Shown here: in pieces, positions 1 through 7,229 of the stretch
How the letters are laid out: the number at the start of each line of letters is the position of its first letter
How positions within the stretch are numbered: position 1 is the stretch's first letter
Assembly: GCF_010727475.1 (NCBI RefSeq)
Contig: NZ_AP022567.1
Coordinates: 1,550,001-1,614,000, forward strand
Reading direction: 5' to 3'
Source of the DNA: Mycolicibacterium mageritense
GTDB lineage: Bacteria; Actinomycetota; Actinomycetes; Mycobacteriales; Mycobacteriaceae
Length of the DNA stretch: 64,000 bases
Made by a program: the position numbers and the translations under genes
Notes under the pieces: model-generated
The model's database searches: none
What the model saw: the letters and a program-made list of their open reading frames with translations, nothing else
Told to the model about the DNA's origin: nothing

Positions 1-487
1 CTCCGGTGGTGTTCGGAGAGTGCTTGAGCAGTGCGGCGTTTCCGGCCATCAGAGCCGGCGCGGCGAACCGGAACACCTGCCACAGCGGGAAGTTCCACGG
101 CATCACCGCAAGCACGACGCCGACCGGTTCATACGACACCCAGGCGCGGTCGGCGTCGGTGTCGTAGTGCTCGTCGGCCAGGTAGGTAGCGGCGTTGTCG
201 GCGTAATACTCCAACCCAGTGGCACACTTGTGCACCTCGGCGCGAGATTCGGCCAGCGGCTTGCCCATTTCCCGCGTGATCAGCACCGCGAGCTCCTCGT
301 CGCGCTCGCGCAGCAATGCCGCCGCAGCGCGCAGTACCTCGCCGCGTACCTTCATATCCTCTGCGGCCCAGGCCGTTTGCGCGCTCGTCGCGGCTTCGAG
401 TGCGGCGTCGATCTGAGCCGGGCTCATCGCGGGATAGGTGGCCAGCTCCGCGCCGGTCGCCGGATTGACGGTGACGATGTGGGTCAC
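1..487 (-). CDS. Aldehyde / succinate-semialdehyde dehydrogenase, N-terminal part (cut by window edge)
   Basis: This is the N-terminal 162 codons of an NAD(P)-dependent aldehyde dehydrogenase; the rest lies beyond base 1. The N-terminal NPATGAELATYPAMS strand, the ITREMGKPLAESRAEV helix and the PWNFPLWQVFRFAAPALMAGN cofactor-fold segment resemble the GabD1/Sad type of succinate-semialdehyde dehydrogenase more than other aldehyde dehydrogenases. The catalytic Glu and Cys are not in the window. The GTG start overlaps the stop of the upstream ABC ATPase gene as GTGA, which implies translational coupling and makes this the fourth gene of the transporter operon. An aldehyde is therefore a plausible catabolic intermediate of the imported compound, but the exact substrate is not visible. 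Confidence 0.85.
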   Translation of the reverse strand, partial: MTHIVTVNPATGAELATYPAMSPAQIDAALEAATSAQTAWAAEDMKVRGEVLRAAAALLRERDEELAVLITREMGKPLAESRAEVHKCATGLEYYADNAATYLADEHYDTDADRAWVSYEPVGVVLAVMPWNFPLWQVFRFAAPALMAGNAALLKHSPNTTG

Positions 488-1587
488 GAAGCACCCGCCA
501 TCTGCTTCTGCGGGTACAGGAAGATGTTCTCCGGATCGATGACCAGGTCGACCTCGCCCTGGTGCCCGGCCTTGAGGCAGTCGGCCGTGATGGTCGAATT
601 GCCGACAGTCAAAAGGTATTCATACTTGCGGCCTACATAGAGCACGCTGCTGACCGAGGCCCGGACCACGTTGTGCCCCTCGGCGTGGGTGGTGCCCACG
701 GCGGCGATGTTGACGCGTTCGGGTCGGACAGCGACGCTGACGGTGTCGCCGGTGTGAACATCCATCCGGCCCGTCGCGTGGACCACCTGCCCGGTGGCCT
801 CCAACTGCACCCTGGCATCGGCGTCGCTGGCCTCGACGACCTTGCCCGCCAGAAAGTTACAGCTACCCACGAAGCCGGCGACCTCGCGCGCCGCGGGCTG
901 TTCGTAGATCTCGGTGGGAGTGTCGATCTGGACCATCTCGCCTTTGGACATGACCGCGATCCGGTCGCTCATCGCGAGGGCTTCGTCCTGGTCGTGCGTG
1001 ACGTAGATGGTCGTGATCCCGACCTCGGACTGTAGCGCCTTGAGCCAGGCCCGGGCCTGTTCACGCAGTTTGGCGTCCAGGTTGGACAGTGGCTCGTCGA
1101 GCAGCAGCAGCCGCGGCGAGTAGACCAGGGCGCGGGCCAGCGCGACACGCTGCTGTTGGCCGCCCGACATCTCATGCGGGTAGCGGTCCCGCAGGTGCAG
1201 CAGGTCGACCTTCTCCAGGGCGTCGTCGATGAGGCCGTTGCGCTTGGACTTGGTCACCTTGCGGAGTTTGAGTGGCAGGGCAAGGTTGTCGGCGATGGTC
1301 ATGTGCGGCCACAGCGCGTAGGACTGGAACACCATGCCGAGGTTGCGTCCCTCGGGCGCGACGAAGGTGCCGTCGGCCCCGCTGAAGAACACTGTGTCAT
1401 CGAGTTCGATGGTGCCCTCGTCGGGCCGCTCAAGGCCTGCAATGCAGGACAGCGTCGTCGACTTGCCGCATCCGCTGGGGCCGAGCAGTGTGAAGAACTC
1501 ACCGTCGTGGACATCGAAGTTGATGTCTTGCAGCACTTTCGACCCGTTGAAGGTCTTGTTGACGTTGCGGACACGTAGATCAGGCAT
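484..1587 (-). CDS. ABC transporter ATP-binding protein (Fe3+/polyamine-type importer)
   Basis: This 367-residue ATPase powers an importer. Walker A is at residues 36-44 (GPSGCGKST), the Q loop lies in VFQSYALWP, the signature MSGGQQQR is at 140-147 and Walker B with its DE pair is at about 161-165. About 130 C-terminal residues form the TOBE-type regulatory part found in the PotA/FbpC/MalK group. It overlaps the end of the fused permease gene by 8 bp and the aldehyde dehydrogenase start by 4 bp, so the genes are one operon. The fused permease and AfuA-like binding protein place it in the FbpABC-like branch. The substrate cannot be read from sequence; members of this branch move ferric iron, thiamine, phosphonates or polyamines. 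Confidence 0.92.
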   Translation of the reverse strand: MPDLRVRNVNKTFNGSKVLQDINFDVHDGEFFTLLGPSGCGKSTTLSCIAGLERPDEGTIELDDTVFFSGADGTFVAPEGRNLGMVFQSYALWPHMTIADNLALPLKLRKVTKSKRNGLIDDALEKVDLLHLRDRYPHEMSGGQQQRVALARALVYSPRLLLLDEPLSNLDAKLREQARAWLKALQSEVGITTIYVTHDQDEALAMSDRIAVMSKGEMVQIDTPTEIYEQPAAREVAGFVGSCNFLAGKVVEASDADARVQLEATGQVVHATGRMDVHTGDTVSVAVRPERVNIAAVGTTHAEGHNVVRASVSSVLYVGRKYEYLLTVGNSTITADCLKAGHQGEVDLVIDPENIFLYPQKQMAGAS

Positions 1588-3349
1588 GTGAGGTCGAACC
1601 TTTCAGGAGGCGGGTGGCGACGGTGACGAAGACGAGGGTTATGGCGATCTGGATGGCCGCCAGCGCGGCCACCGATCCGGCGTTGCCCTCGGCCCAGAGC
1701 TGCAGCGCCGTGGTGCCGATGACACTGGTCTTGGAGTTGGCCGGGAACACAGCCGGGGAGTACTCCTTGATCATCGTGACGAACACCAGGACCAGGGCTC
1801 CCGCGAAGGCCGGCGCGATGAGCTTGCCCAGCACCCGCGTGAAGGTCCGGAACCAGTCGGCGCCGCTGACCCTGGCCGCGTTGTCGAGCTCGGCTCCGAT
1901 CTGCATGAGCAGCGGCGATATGTTGCCGTACGCGGTCGGCAGCGCACGCAACCCGAAGGCGATCACCAGGATCCAGATGGTGCCGCTCAGCAGTCCCGAG
2001 ATCCAGCCCGGCGAGTATGCCAGCGCCCAGAAGAAGCCGATGCCGACGATCAGCCCGGGCATGGCCTGCGGGGCGAGGGCCAGATACTCGACGAGCTTGC
2101 CCGCCTTCATGTTCGATCGCCGCGACACCAGCACGGCCAATGTGCCGAGCACGCTGATCACAACCGCACCCACCACGGCGATGACGATGCTGTTGACGAT
2201 CGACATGTAGTAGGCGGTGTAGCTGAAGATCGGCTTGTAATTCTCGACCGTCATGGTGGAGAACGGTGATTTGAGCGGCGTGAGCACCAGGGTGAACGAG
2301 CGGAAGATGAGCGCGCCGATCGGGAGTACCGCACCGAAGATCAGGTAGACCGCGATGAAGAACACCGAAATCCATTTGATCCAGCCGAGATCGAACACCC
2401 GCGGCCGGGTCGCCTTCCCCCGCACCGAGACGAACCGCTGTGAGTCCTTGAGCAGCTTGGACTGGACGGCCACCAGCGCCACGGTCACCAGCAGGATGAT
2501 CACCGAAGCCGCACCCAGCACGCCGTAGTCGGGGTCGATCGACTGCAGGCCGTTGGTGTAGAGGAACGTGGAGAACACCGTGATGTCGGCAGGCTGGCCG
2601 TACAGCAGTGGCACCGAGAGGGTTTCGATCGCCATGCTGACGATCAGCACCGAGCTGTAGACGATCGGGGGCCGCAGCATCGGCACCACGACCGACCAGA
2701 TGATGCGGACAGGTCCGGCGCCGCACACCTGCGCGGCCGATTCCAGTGAGTTGTCGGACTGGTTGAGCGCGCCGACGCAGAACGTGAACGCGATCGGTGC
2801 GAGTGCGACCGCTTCGGTCAGCGCCATCCCCGGTATCGAGTACAGGTTCCACGGCACGAAGCCGAGCGCTTCCCGCAGTTGCACGCTGGCGAATCCGGCG
2901 GGACCGTACAGGATGATCCAGCCGAAGCCGAGCAACAGCGACGAGATGTAGAAGGGCCATCGCATGGATCCCGCGACCAGCCGGCCCAGCGGCAGTTTGG
3001 TGCGGGTGACGACGATCGCCATCGGTACCGCGAACAGCTGGGCCAGGATGACGGTCAGCCCCGCGAACAGGATGGTGTTCACGATGACCTGGCCGAAGCC
3101 GGCCTCGGTGAACAGCCGCCCGTAGTTGGCCAGGGTCAGAATGCCGCCTGCCTCGTACAGCGGCCGGTCGACGATCGACTGGTACAGCGTCGGGATCACC
3201 GGCGCCAGGACGAACACTGCCAGCACGATGAGCACGGCGTACTGGATGACGTTGTCCCGCCCCATGTTCCGGAAGCGTCGGTAGTGCGGGCTGCCGAGTT
3301 CGCCGGGTGCCGGGCGATCGGTGCTGAGGGTTTTCTCAATGGTGGTCAT
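1580..3349 (-). CDS. ABC transporter permease, two fused membrane domains
   Basis: A 589-residue permease with about 12 hydrophobic segments in two halves. It is a tandem fusion of two BPD-type permease units, as in FbpB. Each half carries an EAA-like cytoplasmic loop (around SAAQVCGAGPVRIIWSVVVP in the first half and DNAARVSGADWFRTFTRVL in the second) that contacts the ATPase. The N-terminal 40 residues are cytoplasmic. It starts 19 bp after the binding-protein stop and ends 8 bp inside the ATPase gene. One fused permease plus one ATPase and one lipoprotein makes a complete importer. Confidence 0.92.
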   Translation of the reverse strand: MTTIEKTLSTDRPAPGELGSPHYRRFRNMGRDNVIQYAVLIVLAVFVLAPVIPTLYQSIVDRPLYEAGGILTLANYGRLFTEAGFGQVIVNTILFAGLTVILAQLFAVPMAIVVTRTKLPLGRLVAGSMRWPFYISSLLLGFGWIILYGPAGFASVQLREALGFVPWNLYSIPGMALTEAVALAPIAFTFCVGALNQSDNSLESAAQVCGAGPVRIIWSVVVPMLRPPIVYSSVLIVSMAIETLSVPLLYGQPADITVFSTFLYTNGLQSIDPDYGVLGAASVIILLVTVALVAVQSKLLKDSQRFVSVRGKATRPRVFDLGWIKWISVFFIAVYLIFGAVLPIGALIFRSFTLVLTPLKSPFSTMTVENYKPIFSYTAYYMSIVNSIVIAVVGAVVISVLGTLAVLVSRRSNMKAGKLVEYLALAPQAMPGLIVGIGFFWALAYSPGWISGLLSGTIWILVIAFGLRALPTAYGNISPLLMQIGAELDNAARVSGADWFRTFTRVLGKLIAPAFAGALVLVFVTMIKEYSPAVFPANSKTSVIGTTALQLWAEGNAGSVAALAAIQIAITLVFVTVATRLLKGSTSHA

Positions 3350-3368
3350 CGCGGGTCGCTATCTCGGC

Positions 3369-4526
3369 TCAGTCGGCTTGCAGGGACTTCCAGCGTTCGG
3401 AGAAGGCATCGATCTCCTCGTCGCCGGCTTTGGTGTAGGGCACGAAGATCAGGCTCTTGGGGCCGACGGAATCGACTACCTCCTGATAGGTGGCGACACC
3501 GTCCTCGGCGCGTTGCACACCGTCGCGGTACGCGGTCAAACCGCCTTCGGACACGGCCTTCTGGCCGGCTTCGGACAACACGAAGTCGAGGAACAGCTTC
3601 GCGGTCGCCTCATGCGGTGCCCCATGGGCGATCCCGATGCCACGACGCAGCAGCGGCGTGCCGTCGGTCGGGAAGACCGCCTTGATCAGGCCACCGGTGC
3701 GCTGCTCGGCGGTCAAAGCCGGTGAGCCCATGAAGAATCCGACCGAGTACTCACCCGAGGTGACCTTCTCGACCATGCCGCCCGTGGATGTCTCGTTCTT
3801 GCTGAACGGCAGGATCTTGGCGAAGTCCGCCCACGCGGCGTCGGGATCGTTGTTGACGAAGGCCGAGGTGACGGTGAATCCGAAGGCGCCGGCCGGGTTT
3901 CGCACCGCGATCATGCCGTTGAAATCGTCGGGGTGGGCGGTGACCTTGGCAGCGAGGTCGGCGATGCTCGTGGGCCGCTCATCCTGCGGGATCAGCGCAG
4001 TGTTGTACACCATCGAGATCGGATCCACCGACAGCGAGTACACGTTGGGCAGCGGTGATGCCCAATCCGGGAGATGGCGGAGTTCCGGCGACGCGTAGGA
4101 CACGAGCGTGTCCGGGCGCTCGGCGAAGTCGGCCCACGCGTCGGCGGCGTTGCTCACCACGATGTCGGCGCTGTCCTGACCGGTCGCCTGCTCGGACAGC
4201 GCCCGCTGGAACACCTCGTCTGAGTCGAGGTTGGTGGCGTTGATACTGCCCACCCACGGGAACTTGTCCTGGAACGCGTCGATGATGGGCGCCCAGCTCT
4301 GCTGATCGGTGTTGGAGTAGATCGTCAGCTCGCCGCCCTCCTGCTTGGAAGCGTCGACCAACTGCGCGTAGCCGGCCGGGTAGTAATCCGGCAGTTCAGG
4401 CTTGACATCGGAGTAGTCCCCTCCGACACCACAGGCCGCGAGTGCGGCGACAAGTGCGGTTCCGCCCAGCATGGTCGCGATGCGGCGGCCAATCGGTGAG
4501 CGGTTCGCAATCTGGTGAGTGGACAC
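3369..4526 (-). CDS. ABC transporter solute-binding lipoprotein
   Basis: This 385-residue extracytoplasmic binding protein of the importer belongs to the AfuA/FbpA-like family. It begins with a short basic stretch, a hydrophobic signal and the lipobox LAAC at about residues 29-32, so it is a lipid-anchored lipoprotein. The mature part contains GELTIYSN, ADIVVSN and SMVYNTALIP, typical of the Fe3+/phosphonate cluster of binding proteins. The reading frame stays open far upstream, across the divergent GntR gene. I chose the GTG at 4526 because it has an AAGGAGG ribosome site 11 bases upstream and gives a proper signal peptide. Expression is probably governed by the operator at 4662-4687. Confidence 0.9.
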   Translation of the reverse strand: MSTHQIANRSPIGRRIATMLGGTALVAALAACGVGGDYSDVKPELPDYYPAGYAQLVDASKQEGGELTIYSNTDQQSWAPIIDAFQDKFPWVGSINATNLDSDEVFQRALSEQATGQDSADIVVSNAADAWADFAERPDTLVSYASPELRHLPDWASPLPNVYSLSVDPISMVYNTALIPQDERPTSIADLAAKVTAHPDDFNGMIAVRNPAGAFGFTVTSAFVNNDPDAAWADFAKILPFSKNETSTGGMVEKVTSGEYSVGFFMGSPALTAEQRTGGLIKAVFPTDGTPLLRRGIGIAHGAPHEATAKLFLDFVLSEAGQKAVSEGGLTAYRDGVQRAEDGVATYQEVVDSVGPKSLIFVPYTKAGDEEIDAFSERWKSLQAD

Positions 4527-4661
4527 GGTCCTGGGTGCCTCCTTGTTCTCCAACGCCCGTCTTTCGGTGTGTTGCGCATCACCTCGTGGGCGCGTCCTGA
4601 AGTCTGCGCCGAAATTGGTCGCCCTGTCAACCGGTTGACCACTCTGATGCGCCTGCGATGT

Positions 4662-4687
4662 TTGTACTGTTTTGCGGATTAGTACAA
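4662..4687. promoter_or_regulatory. Inverted-repeat operator TTGTACT-N12-AGTACAA, copy 1
   Basis: A perfect 7-bp inverted repeat with a 12-bp spacer (GTTTTGCGGATT) lies between the divergent binding-protein gene and the GntR-type gene. An almost identical 26-bp site with the same spacing lies just before the aconitase-like gene at 7194-7219. Both symmetry and position suit a dimeric GntR/FCD repressor, most simply the product of 4810-5733. Confidence 0.75.
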
Positions 4688-4809
4688 TATGACGCACACC
4701 ACATCGACCGTCAAGGCCCGAGGTAAACCGCGCTTCGCCCAGGCACAGCGGCACCCGTCCGCCTTGTACGATCACCACAGAAAGAACATCGTGGTCAGAG
4801 GAGCCCAGC

Positions 4810-5733
4810 GTGAGCGTCAACGGTGGCCCGCCGCCAGGCGGATTGCTGTCGACGCGCGTGTCCCCCAACTCGATGGCGATGCGCGTCGTCGATCTGATCC
4901 GTCGCCACGAACTCCAAGAGGGTGCCCACCTGACCGAGCAGTGGGTCGCTGACGCGCTGGACATCTCGCGCACGCCGGCGCGCCGCGCGCTGGCGTACCT
5001 CACGGAGATCGGACTCGTCGAGCGCACCCCGCGCCGCGGTTTCCACCTCGCGATGCCGGCCTCCGAACTGGCGCGCGTGGCGCTCGACGCCGACGACGAC
5101 GAGGACGAGCAGCTCTATTTCCGCATCATCGACGACCACCTCGGCGGCCGGTTCACCGAAGACTTCACCACCACCGACCTGTGCCAGCGCTACGGCCTCA
5201 CCACGCGGCAGGCCAATCTCGTGCTGTCCCGCATGGAGTCCGAGGATCTGATCCGCCGGCGCGCCGCACGCGGCTGGGAATTCGTGCGCACACTGTCGAC
5301 CAAAGAGGCCCACGACCAGAGCTACCGCTTCCGGCTCATCGTCGAGCCTGCCGGGTTGCGCGAACCCGGTTATTCGGTCGATCCCGAAGCCTTCGCCCTG
5401 CATCGTCGGCAGCAGGAATCACTCCTGCACGGAAACATCGTATTGCTCTCGCGCAGTGAGCTTTTCCGCTACAACGCGACGTTTCACGAGATGCTGGCCG
5501 AATGTTCGGGCAATGCCTACCTGGCCGACGCCGTGCGGCGCGTCAACCGCATGCGGCGGATGATCGAGTACAACCACCAGGCCGACCGGTCGCGGCTCGT
5601 CACCCAGGCCCGCGAACACCTGCACCTGCTCGACCTATTGGAAGCGGGCGAGAACGACAAGGCCGCCGACTTCATGTACACGCACCTCGACGTCGTGCGC
5701 GAGCTCAAGACCGGCATCAAGTCCCGCGGCTGA
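4810..5733 (+). CDS. GntR-type transcriptional regulator with two winged-helix segments and an FCD-like domain
   Basis: A 307-residue regulator. Residues about 21-80 are a GntR winged helix (recognition helix around DISRTPARRALAYLTEIGL, wing RTPRRGFHL). After an acidic linker (DADDDEDEQ, 93-101), residues 100-160 look like a second winged helix (FTTTDLCQRYGLTTRQANLV, then LIRRRAARGWEFV). The remaining 140 residues are helical, with a ligand-pocket pattern of the FCD kind (FHEMLAECSGN, then REHLHLLDLLEAGENDKA). Ordinary FadR/FCD proteins are about 230 residues with one winged helix, so the extra domain explains the length. The GTG start follows AGAGGAG. It is divergent from the ABC operon and probably binds the two TTGTACT sites, responding to an organic acid. 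Confidence 0.85.
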   Translation: MSVNGGPPPGGLLSTRVSPNSMAMRVVDLIRRHELQEGAHLTEQWVADALDISRTPARRALAYLTEIGLVERTPRRGFHLAMPASELARVALDADDDEDEQLYFRIIDDHLGGRFTEDFTTTDLCQRYGLTTRQANLVLSRMESEDLIRRRAARGWEFVRTLSTKEAHDQSYRFRLIVEPAGLREPGYSVDPEAFALHRRQQESLLHGNIVLLSRSELFRYNATFHEMLAECSGNAYLADAVRRVNRMRRMIEYNHQADRSRLVTQAREHLHLLDLLEAGENDKAADFMYTHLDVVRELKTGIKSRG

Positions 5734-5743
5734 CTCACCCCTT

Positions 5744-5779
5744 CCGCACCACTTTCTCCCGCCGCACCACTTTCTCCCG
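5744..5779. repeat. Tandem 18-bp repeat, two units
   Basis: Two exact head-to-tail copies of CCGCACCACTTTCTCCCG lie just after the GntR stop codon and run into the palindrome at 5784. No coding role is visible. It may be a slippage duplication or part of the transcription end region. Confidence 0.7.
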
Positions 5780-5783
5780 CGAA

Positions 5784-5832
5784 CAGACGTGGCGGTACCC
5801 GATTTTCACGCATATGGGGTACCTACACGTCT
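5784..5832. repeat. Palindromic extragenic repeat, family 1, copy 1, right arm split by IS110
   Basis: The left arm CAGACGTGGCGGTACCC (5784-5800) faces the right arm GGGTACCTACACGTCT (5817-5832), with a 16-base loop and a GC/TA mismatch in the stem. The outer part of the right arm (TCGCG) resumes at 7164, beyond the IS110 element, so the insertion cut this arm. Related palindromes occur at 51421-51483 and 52077-52133, each directly downstream of a stop codon. The element may act as a REP-like sequence or as a terminator for the GntR gene; no U-tract is present. Confidence 0.75.
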
Positions 5833-5865
5833 CAGTGTCATGGTGAGTGTGCCGGGTTTACGGCG

Positions 5866-6054
5866 TGTCTGCGTGACAGGCGTTGTAGCGCGGTGGTTGG
5901 TTGCGTTTCACCTGGTGTCTGGCTCGGTACGCGTCTGCCGCCCTTTGGAGTTGGCGTTGAGCAGTAGTGCCGGCACCAGGTGAGACGGACCGGCCGACCT
6001 GACTTGATAGGAGCGTGGCATCGCCCCGACTGAGATGTGTCGGCCGACCGGTCC
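5866..6054 (+). ncRNA. Candidate bridge RNA of the IS110 element
   Basis: Two successive large stem-loops lie upstream of the transposase. The first has an exact 9-bp stem (CACCTGGTG 5909-5917 with CACCAGGTG 5974-5982) and a 56-base loop. The second has stem GGACCGGCCGAC 5987-5998 with 6039-6054 and a loop of about 40 bases. In loop 1, TACGCGTCT (5928-5936) matches the left flank TACACGTCT (5824-5832), and GAGCAGTAG (5959-5967) is complementary to the right flank CTATTGCTC (7157-7165); each has one mismatch and both are G-U wobbles. In loop 2, ATAGGAGC (6007-6014) matches the right element end (7150-7157), and ACTGAG (6029-6034) is complementary to the left end CTCAGT (5831-5836). This is the target-loop/donor-loop layout known from IS621. 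Exact RNA ends are not determined; a small 5' hairpin (TGTC...GACA, 5866-5878) precedes the loops. Confidence 0.75.
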
Positions 6055-6095
6055 AACCTCAACAACCTCTCCCACGCGTGAAGGAGGCATTCACC

Positions 6096-7148
6096 ATGAT
6101 TGTTGTTGGCGCCGATGTACACAAGCGCTCCCACACCTTTGTCGCCGTTGATCAGGTAGGCCGGCGCCTCGGTGAGAAGACCGTCAAGGCCACCACCGAG
6201 GGCCACCACGCGGCCCTGATGTGGGCGCGTGACCAGTTCGGCACCGAACTGGTGTGGGGTATCGAAGACTGCCGCAACATGTCCGCGCGGCTGGAACGCG
6301 ACCTGCTCGGTGCCGGGCAGAAAGTGGTGCGGGTACCCACCAAACTGTCGGCCCAGACGCGCAAGTCCGCCCGCACCCGCGGCAAGTCCGACCCGATCGA
6401 TGCCGAGTCGGTCGCACGGGCGGTGCTGCGCGAACCCGACCTGCCCATCGCTTCCCACGATGAGCAATCCCGGGAGCTCAAACTGCTCACCGACCGTCGC
6501 GATGTCCTTGTCCGGCAACGCACTCAGACGATCAACCAACTGCTGTGGCGTGTGCATGAACTCGACCCCGACCAGGCCCCGCCACCTCGCGCGTTGAAAA
6601 CCCGCACCCATCAGCAGGCGTTGCAGACATGGCTGAACATCCAGCCGGGTCTGGTGGCTGAACTGGCCCGCGATGAGCTGGCCGACATCATCCGACTCAC
6701 CGGCGAGATCGACAAGCTCGAGCAGCGTCTGGCCGCTCGGGCCCGCGAAGTGGCGCCCAGCCTGCTGGCCATCGACGGGTGCGCGGAGCTGACCGCGGCC
6801 AAGATTGTCGGCGAGGCCGCCGGCATCGACCGGTTCACCAGCGAGGCCGCCTTCGCCTGCCATTGCGGGGTCGCACCCATCCCGGCATGGTCGGGCGCCA
6901 ACGCCGGCCAGATGCGGTTAAGCCGCTCAGGCAACCGCCAACTCAACGCCGCCATCCACCGCATCGCCGTCACCCAAGCCCGAATGAAAGGCAGCGACGG
7001 CCACGCCTACTACCACCGGCTCATCACCGCCGGGAAAACCAAAGCCAAAGCCCGCCGCTGCCTCAAACGCCGCATCTCCCGCCGCATTTACCAGGCCCTC
7101 CACTACGACAACCACACCCACAATCAACACCTAACCGCCGCGGCTTGA
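6096..7148 (+). CDS. IS110-family DEDD transposase / RNA-guided recombinase
   Basis: A 350-residue recombinase. The N-terminal RuvC-like DEDD domain shows Asp7 (GADVHK), Glu57 (GIEDCR), Asp99 and Asp102 (SDPIDAESVARAVL). A coiled region follows (about 130-225). The C-terminal Tnp domain contains AAKIVGEAAGIDRF, then PAWSGANAGQMRLSRSGNRQL, with Ser266 in the position of the nucleophilic serine of IS621. The length is normal and no frameshift is seen, so it is probably active or recently active. The ATG at 6096 has AAGGAGG upstream; longer starts would run into the donor-binding loop. Family members act with a bridge RNA from the same element. Confidence 0.95.
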   Translation: MIVVGADVHKRSHTFVAVDQVGRRLGEKTVKATTEGHHAALMWARDQFGTELVWGIEDCRNMSARLERDLLGAGQKVVRVPTKLSAQTRKSARTRGKSDPIDAESVARAVLREPDLPIASHDEQSRELKLLTDRRDVLVRQRTQTINQLLWRVHELDPDQAPPPRALKTRTHQQALQTWLNIQPGLVAELARDELADIIRLTGEIDKLEQRLAARAREVAPSLLAIDGCAELTAAKIVGEAAGIDRFTSEAAFACHCGVAPIPAWSGANAGQMRLSRSGNRQLNAAIHRIAVTQARMKGSDGHAYYHRLITAGKTKAKARRCLKRRISRRIYQALHYDNHTHNQHLTAAA

Positions 7149-7193
7149 CATAGGAGCTATTGCTCGCGCGGTGTGGCCGCGCCCCAATCCCAC

Positions 7194-7219
7194 TTGTACT
7201 TTTACGCGAATTAGTACAA
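7194..7219. promoter_or_regulatory. Inverted-repeat operator TTGTACT-N12-AGTACAA, copy 2
   Basis: Same arms and same 12-bp spacing as the site at 4662-4687 (spacer TTTACGCGAATT). It ends 10 bp before the aconitase-like start codon, a position where a bound protein would block transcription or initiation. It lies outside the IS110 element, so it belonged to the original intergenic region next to the GntR gene. Confidence 0.75.
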
Positions 7220-7229
7220 ACTGGCCCGC

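Larger units (their letters stand above)
5831..7158 (+). mobile_element. IS110-family insertion sequence with CT core at both ends
   Basis: The element holds a DEDD transposase gene (6096-7148), a left non-coding end of about 260 bp and a very short right end, as in the IS110 group. There are no terminal inverted repeats and no long target duplication. I place the ends at CT dinucleotides 5831-5832 and 7157-7158 because the guide-like loops of the left non-coding region match both flanks and both element ends exactly there. The unit is about 1326 bp with one core copy. It sits between the GntR gene and the aconitase operon, inside a palindromic repeat. Removing it leaves a normal 170-bp intergenic region. 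Confidence 0.85.

Noticed and set aside
1299..2960. 553-codon minus-strand open frame
   Set aside because: Overlaps the permease and ATPase in another frame; its product is Arg/His-rich with no domain.
5789..5983. Small open frame of 64 codons in the IS110 left end
   Set aside because: It overlaps the split palindrome and the first bridge-RNA-like loop and has no ribosome site. The RNA explanation is better.
5888..7173. GCGCGGTG at both sides of the transposase gene (5888-5895 and 7166-7173) as possible IS target duplication
   Set aside because: Eight bases match easily by chance in this GC content. The left copy would lie inside the element, while the guide matches place the ends at CT 5831 and 7157.
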